Source: Chitinophagaceae bacterium
Lineage (GTDB): Bacteria; Bacteroidota; Bacteroidia; Chitinophagales; Chitinophagaceae
Direction of reading: 5' to 3'
DNA: 13,981 bases
NCBI GenBank assembly: GCA_025362915.1
Contig: JANYEU010000050.1
Location: 1 to 13,981, forward strand
Under the pieces are notes generated by a model. The model made no database searches and was not told the origin of the DNA. It saw only the letters and a list, made by a program, of their open reading frames with translations. The translations under genes and the position numbers were made by a program. Below, piece by piece: positions 1 through 6,701 of this stretch (its first letter is position 1; the number at the start of each line of letters is the position of its first letter).

Positions 1-105
1 ATCCCGAAAGGAAAAATAACCATCCCGAAATGATTTCGGGATATCCCGAAGGAAAAATTAACCATCACATTTGGAAAAATAAACACTCCCTTTTGGCAGG
101 GAAAC
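1..105. repeat. 21-bp tandem array, truncated by the window edge
   Basis: Five consecutive 21-nt blocks can be laid out at 1-21, 22-42, 43-63, 64-84 and 85-105. Blocks 1 and 3 are nearly identical: both start atcccgaa and end with a ggaaaaat-aacc motif. Block 4 keeps the ggaaaaataaac end, and block 5 is strongly diverged. Block 2 starts the same way, but its second half turns it into a perfect palindrome (atcccgaaat, one central g, atttcgggat). Read from base 3 on the plus strand, the array is open until TAG at 129-131 and gives heptads beginning P-E and ending in H or Y. The array may continue upstream of the window. Its function is unknown. Confidence 0.7.
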
Positions 106-198
106 ACTTTTTATCGTGTTGCGCACACTAGAATCTTAGTAATTGGCCTGGTTTAATTATGAATAACCGACCACTCTTTTCATTTTAAAATAATAATT

Positions 199-873
199 AT
201 GTCAAGCAATGGAGATTGGATACCTAGACCGAATCCCGAATTTAGAGTTTTTGGGGATAATTTATGTTTACGTGTAAATGCTAATAAAACAATATGGGGG
301 ATAGACCCTTTACTGGTTGCAGCATTGATTTTATTACAACTGGCTTATAATGTATTGGAAACAATATCGTCTGGTAAGGGCACACACACTAGTATTGATA
401 TAGATAACACTAACGAAGCCCGTATTCCTTACGAAGCCGCCCTCAGGGAAATGGGGCAAGGAGAAATGAAGTTTAATAAAAAAATGAATGATGGCGAGCG
501 TACTGCTTGTGGTGTGGTGAACGACAGCACAGCACGCACGCCGGCACCTACCTGTAATGTTTCTCCTGTGGTAAAAGTAACCCAATTGGGTGAGTTTAAT
601 AAGAAACTGACTTTTATTAACCCCGGTCCTGATCCCGGTTCTTGGCCTGATGGGCAAGACTGTGTTGTGGTAAAGATTGGAAAGTATAAGGTGGGCGACC
701 CCGTTCCTAAAGAAGCCGATTGCACATTAACCAATTTGTATAGCAAGCTTGCCAATGGAATAGTATTTTCTGCCGATGATGCGGGAATGCAGTTTGTAGG
801 CTATGCCCGCTACGTAAACACCCGAAAGGAAGTGGGTACTGCCGCAACAAGATTTACGGGTACTATCAGTTAA
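199..873 (+). CDS. Conserved protein of unknown function, helical N-terminus and Fn3-like C-terminus
   Basis: This 224-aa protein starts at the only usable ATG and has no signal peptide. I recognise its architecture from an unnamed family of roughly 200-230 aa. The start is aromatic and proline-rich (WIPRPNPEF, residues 7-15). A hydrophobic helical stretch follows at about 37-57 (PLLVAALILLQLAYNVLE), and then a helix containing ALREMGQGE. The next part is a boundary of the DGERTACGVVND type and a Thr/Pro linker (about 98-118). The C-terminal beta-rich part ends in DAGMQFVGYARYVNTRKEVG, which resembles the last strands of a fibronectin-type III fold. Residues 37-57 more likely form a buried helix than a membrane span. 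No catalytic motif is visible. It is bounded by a 21-bp array upstream and a strong terminator downstream, so it is probably monocistronic. Near-identical 13-mers flank it (163-175 and 877-889). Gene call secure; function unknown. Confidence 0.85.
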   Translation: MSSNGDWIPRPNPEFRVFGDNLCLRVNANKTIWGIDPLLVAALILLQLAYNVLETISSGKGTHTSIDIDNTNEARIPYEAALREMGQGEMKFNKKMNDGERTACGVVNDSTARTPAPTCNVSPVVKVTQLGEFNKKLTFINPGPDPGSWPDGQDCVVVKIGKYKVGDPVPKEADCTLTNLYSKLANGIVFSADDAGMQFVGYARYVNTRKEVGTAATRFTGTIS

Positions 874-903
874 TAGATAACAGACCACTTTAGGTGGACG
901 CCC

Positions 904-940
904 AAAAAATGCCGCAAAACTTGAAAGTTTGCGGCATTTT
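904..940 (+). terminator. Rho-independent terminator after the 199-873 gene
   Basis: A 13-bp perfect stem (906-918, aaaatgccgcaaa, with 928-940, tttgcggcatttt) closes a 9-nt loop. The right arm ends in four T residues, and an A-run flanks the left arm, so it may also work on the other strand. It separates the unknown gene from nrnA. Confidence 0.85.
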
Positions 941-1051
941 CACTTTCTAATATGCTTACAATGCTGAAGGAGCTTCGACACCTGTCAGGTTTATCTAAAA
1001 ATAATTTATGCCAATATCCAAATCAAATTTCCCTGTTTCATCTTAATGCTG

Positions 1052-1059
1052 CAAATTTG
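1052..1059 (+). promoter_or_regulatory. Possible -7 box for the DHH phosphoesterase gene
   Basis: The sequence CAAATTTG differs from the Bacteroidota -7 consensus TAnnTTTG at one fixed position and ends 9 nt before the ATG at 1069. If used, the leader would be only a few nucleotides long, and the longer reading frame from 952 would begin upstream of the transcript. No good -33 TTG is evident, so support is weak. Confidence 0.3.
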
Positions 1060-1068
1060 CCGCCTCGT

Positions 1069-2076
1069 ATGCAATCTATCAGTCGTTTTTTCCCTTTACT
1101 CAGTTCACAGGCAAACATCGTAATCACCTGCCATCAGAAACCAGATGGCGATGCAATGGGCAGTACATTGGGGCTATACCATTTCCTGATTCAATTGGGT
1201 CATAAGGTTACCGTGATTTCGCCAACCAACTGGGCAGACTTCCTAAACTGGATGCCGGGCGTGGATAAGGTTATCAATTATGACTATAATAGGCAGAAGG
1301 CGCAGGCTATCATTGATGAGGCAACAATTATCTTTTGCCTTGATTTCAATATTCTTCACAGAACAAAGAACATGGAGACGCCTTTGGCTAAAGCTAAATG
1401 TATCAAGGTTTTGATTGATCATCATGAGCAACCACAAGAAGAAGCCTTCGATTATGGCATTAGCCTTACCTCTAAAAGTAGTACCTGCGAAATGGTGTAC
1501 GACTTTATTGTGGATGCTGGTTACAAGGATAAGATAAACTTGGACGTTGCTAAATGTTTGTATACGGGTGTGATGACAGATACTGGGTCTTTCCGTTTTC
1601 CTTCCACAAAGGCTTCCGTTCATCTGATGGTAGCATACCTAAAGGAAATAGGGCTGGAACATTCGGAAATTCATAGTAATATATTTGATTGTTCCCTTGA
1701 GAACAGGTTACGTTTTACGGGCTTCGCCTTGGTAAACAGGATGGAGGTCTTGTACCAATACAATACTGCCATCTTTTATATTTATAGTCAGGATTTAAGG
1801 CAGTATGATATTAAAACCGGCGATACGGAAGGCTTGGTAAACTATTTATTGACCATGAAGGGCATCAGGTTCGGCGCCATTGTGATAGATAGGGATGAGG
1901 AAAGGAAGTGGAGCTTTAGAAGTAAGGGCGACTTTGATGTGAATACATTTGCCCGATTGCATTTTGAAGGTGGTGGACATTTTAATGCCGCCGGTGGACG
2001 CAGCGATGAAAAAGTGGACGACACTGTAAATAAGTTTAAACAATTATTACCCAATTACGAACAAGCATTACAATAA
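1069..2076 (+). CDS. nrnA: DHH/DHHA1 phosphoesterase, NrnA-like oligoribonuclease / pAp phosphatase
   Basis: NrnA-type enzymes are cytoplasmic, metal-dependent phosphoesterases. They degrade 2-5-nt RNA fragments and, in many cases, dephosphorylate 3'-phosphoadenosine 5'-phosphate. Counting from the ATG at 1069 (335 aa), the DHH-domain metal ligands are visible: HQKPDGDAMG (22-31), the Asp of CLDFN (D92) and the signature DHH (117-119). The C-terminal DHHA1 substrate-binding motif is GGGHFNAAGG (301-310). The frame is open to an ATG at 952, which would add 39 residues. I chose 1069 because MQSISRFFPLL matches the usual family start, 335 aa is the usual length, and the extra segment shows no domain. 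The substrate preference within the family is inferred. The next gene follows 63 nt later with a possible promoter of its own. Confidence 0.88.
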   Translation: MQSISRFFPLLSSQANIVITCHQKPDGDAMGSTLGLYHFLIQLGHKVTVISPTNWADFLNWMPGVDKVINYDYNRQKAQAIIDEATIIFCLDFNILHRTKNMETPLAKAKCIKVLIDHHEQPQEEAFDYGISLTSKSSTCEMVYDFIVDAGYKDKINLDVAKCLYTGVMTDTGSFRFPSTKASVHLMVAYLKEIGLEHSEIHSNIFDCSLENRLRFTGFALVNRMEVLYQYNTAIFYIYSQDLRQYDIKTGDTEGLVNYLLTMKGIRFGAIVIDRDEERKWSFRSKGDFDVNTFARLHFEGGGHFNAAGGRSDEKVDDTVNKFKQLLPNYEQALQ

Positions 2077-2094
2077 CCGTTTCTTTGCGCTTTG

Positions 2095-2128
2095 TTTGAA
2101 AGGACAAAGAGACACATATTTACATTTT
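2095..2128 (+). promoter_or_regulatory. Possible Bacteroidota-type promoter for the FKBP gene
   Basis: TTTG at 2095-2098 is followed after 22 nt by TACATTTT at 2121-2128, which differs from TAnnTTTG only at its last base. The spacing is near what this promoter class uses. The start codon is 11 nt downstream of the box. The region is AT-rich, so chance matches are easy. Confidence 0.35.
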
Positions 2129-2139
2129 AAAAACAAATA

Positions 2140-3063
2140 ATGAAACAATTATCAGCAGTTTTAGCATTTGCCTTGTTGATGGCAAGTTGCAACCAATTCG
2201 ACAAAACAAAAACAGGGATGCCTTATAAGATAAAGAAGGGCAGCAACTCTGTTCCATTAAAGAATGGTCAGTTTATTAAGTTCAATATTGAATTTAAGGT
2301 TGGCGAAAAAGATTCTATCCTCAATAGTTCTTACGGGCATATTCCTGCGTTTATGCGTTACGATTCTTCTCAGTTGGGTAAATATAACTTTACTGAAGTA
2401 TTACCAAAATTAGGATTGGGCGATGAACTTACTTTTACATTGAGTATAGATTCCTTGAAGAATATGGGTATGATCCCTGAGTTCAACAAGACATTTAACA
2501 AGGGTGGTGTTATCAAAGGAAAGGTAGAAATACTGGCTGTATATAACGACCAGCCAACAGTAGAAATTGCTTACAAGAAAGAAGTGGAAGATGAAAAGGC
2601 AAGAGAAATAAAAGACCTTAATGCTTACGCAGCAGCTAAAGGATTGAAGGTACAATCTACGCCAAACGGTGCATTGGTGGCTTTGGAAACGCCTGGTGAT
2701 TTGACAAACAAAGCTGATAGTGGAAAAGAAGCTACTGTATTATACAAAGGATATACTACCGACGGAAAAGTATTTGACAGCAACATAGATAAGCCCGGTG
2801 CACCAGATTTTAAGGTTGTTGTAGGCGCAAGAAAAGTGATACAAGGCTGGGATGAAGGCCTTAGATTCTTTGGTAAAGGTGGAAAAGGCAAGATATTGGT
2901 TCCTGCCATGCTTGGCTACGGTCAGCAAGGTGCAGGTGGTGAAATCAAGCCATTTACCAACCTTGTTTTTGACATTCAAGTTTCTAATGTAGGTATTGCG
3001 CCTCCGCCAGCACCAGTTGCCCCAAACCCTGCAATGCCTCATGCAATGATGCCAGGACATTAG
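2140..3063 (+). CDS. FKBP-type peptidyl-prolyl cis-trans isomerase, lipoprotein
   Basis: This 307-aa protein begins with a lipoprotein signal peptide: a hydrophobic segment and lipobox LMASC, lipidated Cys at residue 17. It is therefore membrane-anchored on the periplasmic or surface side, where FKBPs assist proline isomerisation in folding. The C-terminal FKBP domain (about 185-285) is well preserved: ATVLYKGYTTDGKVFDSN, VIQGWDEGLRFFGKGGKGK, LVPAMLGYG and FDIQV all match the family. The N-terminal half (about 42-135, including FIKFNIEFKVGEKDSILNSS and LPKLGLGDELTFTL) has the layout of a second FKBP domain but lacks clear pocket aromatics such as the VIxGW motif, so it may be a degenerate dimerisation or chaperone domain. 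A roughly 35-residue charged segment joins the halves, and the tail is Pro/Ala/Met-rich. A strong terminator follows. Confidence 0.9.
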   Translation: MKQLSAVLAFALLMASCNQFDKTKTGMPYKIKKGSNSVPLKNGQFIKFNIEFKVGEKDSILNSSYGHIPAFMRYDSSQLGKYNFTEVLPKLGLGDELTFTLSIDSLKNMGMIPEFNKTFNKGGVIKGKVEILAVYNDQPTVEIAYKKEVEDEKAREIKDLNAYAAAKGLKVQSTPNGALVALETPGDLTNKADSGKEATVLYKGYTTDGKVFDSNIDKPGAPDFKVVVGARKVIQGWDEGLRFFGKGGKGKILVPAMLGYGQQGAGGEIKPFTNLVFDIQVSNVGIAPPPAPVAPNPAMPHAMMPGH

Positions 3064-3083
3064 TAATATATTTTAATACTGAT

Positions 3084-3119
3084 AAAAGCGGCTATCTTGA
3101 ATAAGGATAGCCGCTTTTT
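3084..3119 (+). terminator. Rho-independent terminator after the FKBP gene
   Basis: A 13-bp perfect stem pairs 3084-3096 (aaaagcggctatc) with 3106-3118 (gatagccgctttt) around a 9-nt loop. The T-run continues to 3119. This ends the transcript before the methyltransferase gene. Confidence 0.9.
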
Positions 3120-3159
3120 ATTTGTAAGACACCCTTAAAGTTTGTTTAATTGATTAAAA

Positions 3160-4311
3160 ATGAGCCGCTATTATTCTTATTTAAATACTGCAAAAGAGGT
3201 TGTATCTAGTTATAAGGGAGAGATTCCGTTGGCAGTATGGCTAAAACAATTCTTTGCCACCCGCAAACAGATGGGCGGTAGGGATAGGAGGGAGGTTGCT
3301 GCCATGATTTATCAGTATTACCGTTTGGGTAATGCTGTAGATGCTCCCTTTGAAGAGCGGATATCTATCGCTTTATTTTTATGTAGACAAGAATCCGGTG
3401 AATTATTGAAATTATCAAAACCCGAATGGAATGAGCAGATAGCAATGCCTATCAAACAAAAACTAGCATTGATTGGGGCATTTAATCTTACCAACTTATT
3501 TCCTTTTATTGGGCAAGTGGAAGATGGAATTGATAAGGATTCTTTTTGTTTATCCCATTTAATTCAACCAGATTTATTTATTAGGATAAGACCAAAGCAC
3601 GAGGTAATCGTAAAGCGTAAATTGCAAGAAACCGGCATTGGTTTTATTGATTTGAATAATAATTGCCTTTCCTTTAGCAACGCTACAGCATTGGATTCTA
3701 TTTTAATAATAGACAAAGATATTGTTATTCAAGATTATGCCTCGCAGCAAGTGGCAAGCTTTCTTATTCCGTTAAAGAATAGTAAGAATGTATGGGATTG
3801 TTGTGCGGCAAGTGGTGGTAAGTCTATATTGGCAGTAGATGTGTTGGGTAAGATAAACCTTACCTTGAGCGATGTAAGACCCGCTATTATTAGTAACCTA
3901 AGAAAGCGTTTGGATAAGGCGGGCATCAATCAAAACAAGGTATTTTCTGCGGATATTACAAAGCCAATTGCTGAATTGACAGGAGAAAAGTTCGATTTAA
4001 TTATTTGTGATGCCCCTTGTAGCGGTAGTGGTACATGGGGAAGAACGCCTGAGAACCTAATAAGCTTTAAAAAGGAATCTATCAATCATTATGCGCAGCT
4101 ACAAAAGAAGATTGTAAGCAATGTTATTCCTTACCTTACTCCAAAAGGGTACTTTTTATATATAACCTGCTCCGTTTATACCGCAGAGAACGAAGAGGTT
4201 GTTTCATTTATTTTAGAGAAATTTCCTAATTTAACCTTAGTCAGAAAACAACTCATTATCGGATACGAAAAAAGGGCTGATACCATGTATGCAGCCCTCT
4301 TTAGTTGTTAG
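3160..4311 (+). CDS. RsmB/NOP-family RNA (cytosine-5) methyltransferase
   Basis: Members of this family transfer a methyl group from S-adenosylmethionine to C5 of a cytosine in rRNA or tRNA; RsmB acts on 16S rRNA C967. In this 383-aa protein the N-terminal ~140 residues are helical and could be the NusB-like RNA-binding part. The Rossmann-like catalytic half starts at DYASQQVASFL. It shows the SAM-binding motif VWDCCAASGGKS, an acidic motif SDVRP, motif IV DAPCSGSG (284-291, Cys287 for product release) and motif VI ITCSVY (Cys337, the expected nucleophile). Both catalytic cysteines are present, so the enzyme should be active. The exact RNA target cannot be read from sequence, so no symbol is given. 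The stop codon lies inside the long hairpin shared with the convergent rhodanese gene. Confidence 0.88.
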   Translation: MSRYYSYLNTAKEVVSSYKGEIPLAVWLKQFFATRKQMGGRDRREVAAMIYQYYRLGNAVDAPFEERISIALFLCRQESGELLKLSKPEWNEQIAMPIKQKLALIGAFNLTNLFPFIGQVEDGIDKDSFCLSHLIQPDLFIRIRPKHEVIVKRKLQETGIGFIDLNNNCLSFSNATALDSILIIDKDIVIQDYASQQVASFLIPLKNSKNVWDCCAASGGKSILAVDVLGKINLTLSDVRPAIISNLRKRLDKAGINQNKVFSADITKPIAELTGEKFDLIICDAPCSGSGTWGRTPENLISFKKESINHYAQLQKKIVSNVIPYLTPKGYFLYITCSVYTAENEEVVSFILEKFPNLTLVRKQLIIGYEKRADTMYAALFSC

Positions 4312-4369
4312 TTATTCGTGGTTAGTGATTAGGGTTTTCTAACAACTAACCACTAATAACTAACAACTA
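4302..4369. terminator. Long heptanucleotide-built hairpin between convergent genes
   Basis: A 25-bp inverted repeat with one mismatch (4302-4326 with 4345-4369) and an 18-nt loop fills the whole gap between two converging stop codons. The left arm contains the methyltransferase stop, and the right arm ends one base before the rhodanese stop. Both arms are made of diverged 7-nt units (ctaacaa, ctaacca, ctaataa, ctaacaa on the right; the complement on the left). There is no classic T-run. It may serve as a bidirectional terminator or 3' mRNA stabiliser, but its repeat composition is the more striking property. Confidence 0.6.
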
Positions 4370-4678
4370 TTATCCTCCAAACTTTTCCTGCCATGCCAAT
4401 ACACCACCTACTACATTGGCGGTATTTGTAAAGCCAAATTGCTCCAATAACATACATGCTGTAGCACTTCTCTTGCCGCTGCGGCAATGAATAATTACTT
4501 CTTCGTAGCGCAGGTCTTCTATTTCGTCTATGGCCATTGCCTGTATATTTCCCAATGGTATCAATTGACCGCCAATGTTAAACTCAGCATATTCCCATGG
4601 TTCACGTACATCTAACAGGTTTATTTTTTCGCCTGCATCCATCCTCGCCTTTAATTGTTCTACACTAATTTCTTTCAT
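4370..4678 (-). CDS. Single-domain rhodanese-like sulfurtransferase
   Basis: This 102-aa protein is one complete rhodanese domain with no signal peptide. The family passes sulfane sulfur via a cysteine persulfide. Visible features are LLDVREPWEY (21-30) and the active-site loop HCRSGKRS (64-71) with catalytic Cys65. The C-terminal segment VVGGVLAWQEKF is the common ending of small rhodaneses. Its start codon overlaps the stop of the upstream PASTA gene as TAATG, which suggests translational coupling and one transcript with it. The physiological donor and acceptor are unknown, and the link to cell-wall genes may be only positional. Confidence 0.9.
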   Translation of the reverse strand: MKEISVEQLKARMDAGEKINLLDVREPWEYAEFNIGGQLIPLGNIQAMAIDEIEDLRYEEVIIHCRSGKRSATACMLLEQFGFTNTANVVGGVLAWQEKFGG

Positions 4679-5505
4679 TATTTTTCTATTTCTTGTGGGT
4701 AACTATTCGTACTATCTTTTACAGGTGCCGTAGTACTTATATATAAATCTACAGTAGCCCCTTGCCTTATCTTATTAATTGTTTTTTGCCCCGCAATTGC
4801 TTCGTTGTATATCGCAGGGTTCTGGCGTACCACAAAGGCATTTGCCGAATCTGTTACTTCGCCAATGGCTACTATACTGCCAGCACTAAGTCCACTCAAC
4901 CCTAGTTTTGATTTGGCAGCTTCCAATGTAAAACCTACCACATCTGGCATATTCATCGCACTATCACCAATGCCACTACCCAATACAAAATCTATCTTAC
5001 TGCCTATCGAAATCTGCATGCCCGGCTTTATCGGTTCTTTATTAAACAACTGTTCCAGTACTGCATTGCGGGCAAAATCTGGTCTGTAGGTGGTGTCTCC
5101 TAGTTTTAAGCCCATGCTTTGTAGGTATAAGGCGGCACTTTTAAACGAAAATCCTATCAAACTTGGCATTTCTATCTTTGGTGGTACCGATCTGTTTACG
5201 GTAAGGTAAATGGTACGTCCATATTTTACCAAAGCATCGCCTTCCGGTATCTGTTTCATGATGATTAAACCAGGTGCGGCTGTAGTAAATACAGAGTCTG
5301 ATACTTCCACTTTAAAGCCGCTTGCTTCCAGCGTATTCATGGCAGCATATACATTCTGTCCGGTAATGTCTGGTACTTTGTGGTACTTGCCATGTGCTGT
5401 TATCCAGCTCAAGCTTCCAAAAAAAAGCAGTATCGCAACTACTGTGCATAGCAGTGCTGCTGTAATATTTACCCATAGAGGTTTTGATGTAATGAATCGT
5501 AACAC
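4678..5505 (-). CDS. Membrane-anchored protein with three PASTA domains
   Basis: This 275-aa protein has a short cytoplasmic N-terminus, one transmembrane helix at about 12-35 and an extracytoplasmic part of three consecutive PASTA modules. They begin near VPDITGQNVYAA, MPSLIGFSFKSA and MPDVVGFTLEAA (roughly 44-107, 112-178 and 186-257). The tail is Ser/Thr-rich and charged. PASTA domains occur in penicillin-binding proteins and Ser/Thr kinases, where they can bind muropeptides or act as spacers; here no kinase or transpeptidase domain is attached. The start is GTG at 5505: in-frame stops lie just upstream, and the next internal ATG would remove the membrane helix. It lies 96 nt downstream of ddl on the same strand, which supports a role at the cell wall. 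Confidence 0.87.
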   Translation of the reverse strand: MLRFITSKPLWVNITAALLCTVVAILLFFGSLSWITAHGKYHKVPDITGQNVYAAMNTLEASGFKVEVSDSVFTTAAPGLIIMKQIPEGDALVKYGRTIYLTVNRSVPPKIEMPSLIGFSFKSAALYLQSMGLKLGDTTYRPDFARNAVLEQLFNKEPIKPGMQISIGSKIDFVLGSGIGDSAMNMPDVVGFTLEAAKSKLGLSGLSAGSIVAIGEVTDSANAFVVRQNPAIYNEAIAGQKTINKIRQGATVDLYISTTAPVKDSTNSYPQEIEK

Positions 5506-5533
5506 GTTATTTAGTTATTAATTATTAATGATA

Positions 5534-5603
5534 AATTATGAGTTGAAAATGAGAAATATAAGTGATAAAAGAACTCATAATTCAGCATTTATAACTCATA
5601 ATT
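5534..5603. repeat. AT-rich inverted/direct repeat between ddl and the PASTA gene
   Basis: The 11-mer aattatgagtt (5534-5544) recurs inverted as aactcataatt at 5572-5582 and again at 5593-5603. The two inverted copies are exactly 21 bp apart, and the block divides loosely into 7-nt units. Either right copy can pair with the left arm, giving alternative hairpins. The last copy overlaps the ddl stop codon. It could act as a terminator or processing site within the ddl-PASTA transcript, but there is no clear T-run. Confidence 0.55.
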
Positions 5604-6585
5604 AGAAGAGTACTTCTTCTATTATCGCCGTATAAAAATCTTTCAAATTCCAGCCCATTGCCTTTACCTGTTGAGGAATGATGCTTGCGGCACTTTGCCC
5701 TGGCACCGTATTTACCTCAAGCATATAAGGCAATCCGGATGTTTCTTCCAGTATAAAATCTATCCGTACTACGCCTCTACAGTTCAAAACCTTATATGCT
5801 TGCAATGCCGCCGCGCTTATGGCGTTGGCACTGCTTTCATCCAGTAGGGCAGGGGTTATCTCCTCGCTCAATCCCTGATACTTTGCCTCAAAATCAAAGA
5901 ATTCTTTCTTGGTAATAATCTCCGTAATAGGTAAGGTGATTATTTGTCCCTTAGTTTTAAAAACGCCAATGGTAAATTCCCGTCCTTTTATAAATTCTTC
6001 TACCAAAACCTGATCATCTACCTCAAAAGCCTTTGCTAAAGCCGCTTCCAATTCCTCCGGAATATTCACTTTACTGATGCCCAAGCTGCTTCCACCGTTA
6101 TTTGGCTTCACAAAAACGGGTAGTTTCAGTTTAGCCAAAATTTCTTTGGGCAATACAGCCGTGTGTTTAAATAAATGCAAACTTTTAGCAACATTTATGC
6201 CACCAAAAGCAGCCACTGCCACGGTATATCTTTTATTAAATGTGAGGGCACTTGTTGCAATATCACAGCTGGTGTATGGCAAGCCGAGCATGTCAAAATA
6301 ACCTTGCAGTTTACCATCCTCGCCCGGGGTGCCATGAATGCAAAGCAGTATAGCATCAAACACAACCTTATTGCCGCTGCTATCAGTTACAGAAAAATCT
6401 TCCCTATTTACTGCCGAGCGTTCGTTTGATTCATTTATATAAACCCATTCTTTCGGGTTAATGTCTATTTTATAAAAAATAAACTTGTCGGTATCTATGT
6501 TATTACCCACTGTGATAGCACTTTTATAGCTTATTTCCGCCTCGCCACTATAACCGCCTGTAACCAATGCAATCTTCTTTTTCAT
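5602..6585 (-). CDS. ddl: D-alanine--D-alanine ligase
   Basis: Ddl joins two D-alanines using ATP in the cytoplasm, supplying the terminal dipeptide of peptidoglycan precursors. With the start at 6585 it is 327 aa, a normal length. ATP-grasp and substrate motifs appear in order: VTGGYSGEAEIS with Glu15, CIHGTPGEDGKLQGYFD (about 82-98), LPYTSCDIATSALTFNKR, the ATP-binding PVFVKPNNGGSSLGISKV, VLVEEFIKGREFTIGV, and the metal/phosphate loop LEVNTVPGQSAAS (E290, N292). The frame is open upstream to 6684, but MKKKIALVTGG is the family's usual start, AAGGA directly precedes the ATG, and a matching -7 box lies only 17 nt upstream. The 33 extra residues have no family counterpart. It appears to lead a ddl-PASTA-rhodanese group. 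Confidence 0.93.
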   Translation of the reverse strand: MKKKIALVTGGYSGEAEISYKSAITVGNNIDTDKFIFYKIDINPKEWVYINESNERSAVNREDFSVTDSSGNKVVFDAILLCIHGTPGEDGKLQGYFDMLGLPYTSCDIATSALTFNKRYTVAVAAFGGINVAKSLHLFKHTAVLPKEILAKLKLPVFVKPNNGGSSLGISKVNIPEELEAALAKAFEVDDQVLVEEFIKGREFTIGVFKTKGQIITLPITEIITKKEFFDFEAKYQGLSEEITPALLDESSANAISAAALQAYKVLNCRGVVRIDFILEETSGLPYMLEVNTVPGQSAASIIPQQVKAMGWNLKDFYTAIIEEVLF

Positions 6586-6602
6586 TCCTTGCTGATGAGT
6601 GC

Positions 6603-6610
6603 CAAATATA
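6603..6610 (-). promoter_or_regulatory. TAnnTTTG -7 box for ddl
   Basis: On the minus strand TATATTTG matches all fixed positions of the Bacteroidota -7 consensus and lies 17 nt before the ATG at 6585. No convincing -33 TTG is found at the usual distance. Its position argues that translation starts at 6585 and not at the upstream ATG. Confidence 0.5.
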
Positions 6611-6701
6611 ATAGTCTTTTGTGTAGGATGGCTGTTAAAGGGCAATGTGGTCTGTTTTATTCCCGAAAAGTTTCCTATTTCCACATTGTGATTGCATTTC
6701 G

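Noticed and set aside
334..755. Minus-strand open frames inside the 199-873 gene
   Set aside because: They overlap a well-supported gene entirely and show no domain or plausible start context.
952..1068. Upstream extension of the DHH phosphoesterase by 39 codons
   Set aside because: The segment lacks any family similarity; the ATG at 1069 gives the usual start and length.
6586..6684. Upstream extension of ddl by 33 codons
   Set aside because: The extra residues have no family counterpart and a TAnnTTTG box lies within this stretch, so the transcript probably starts inside it.
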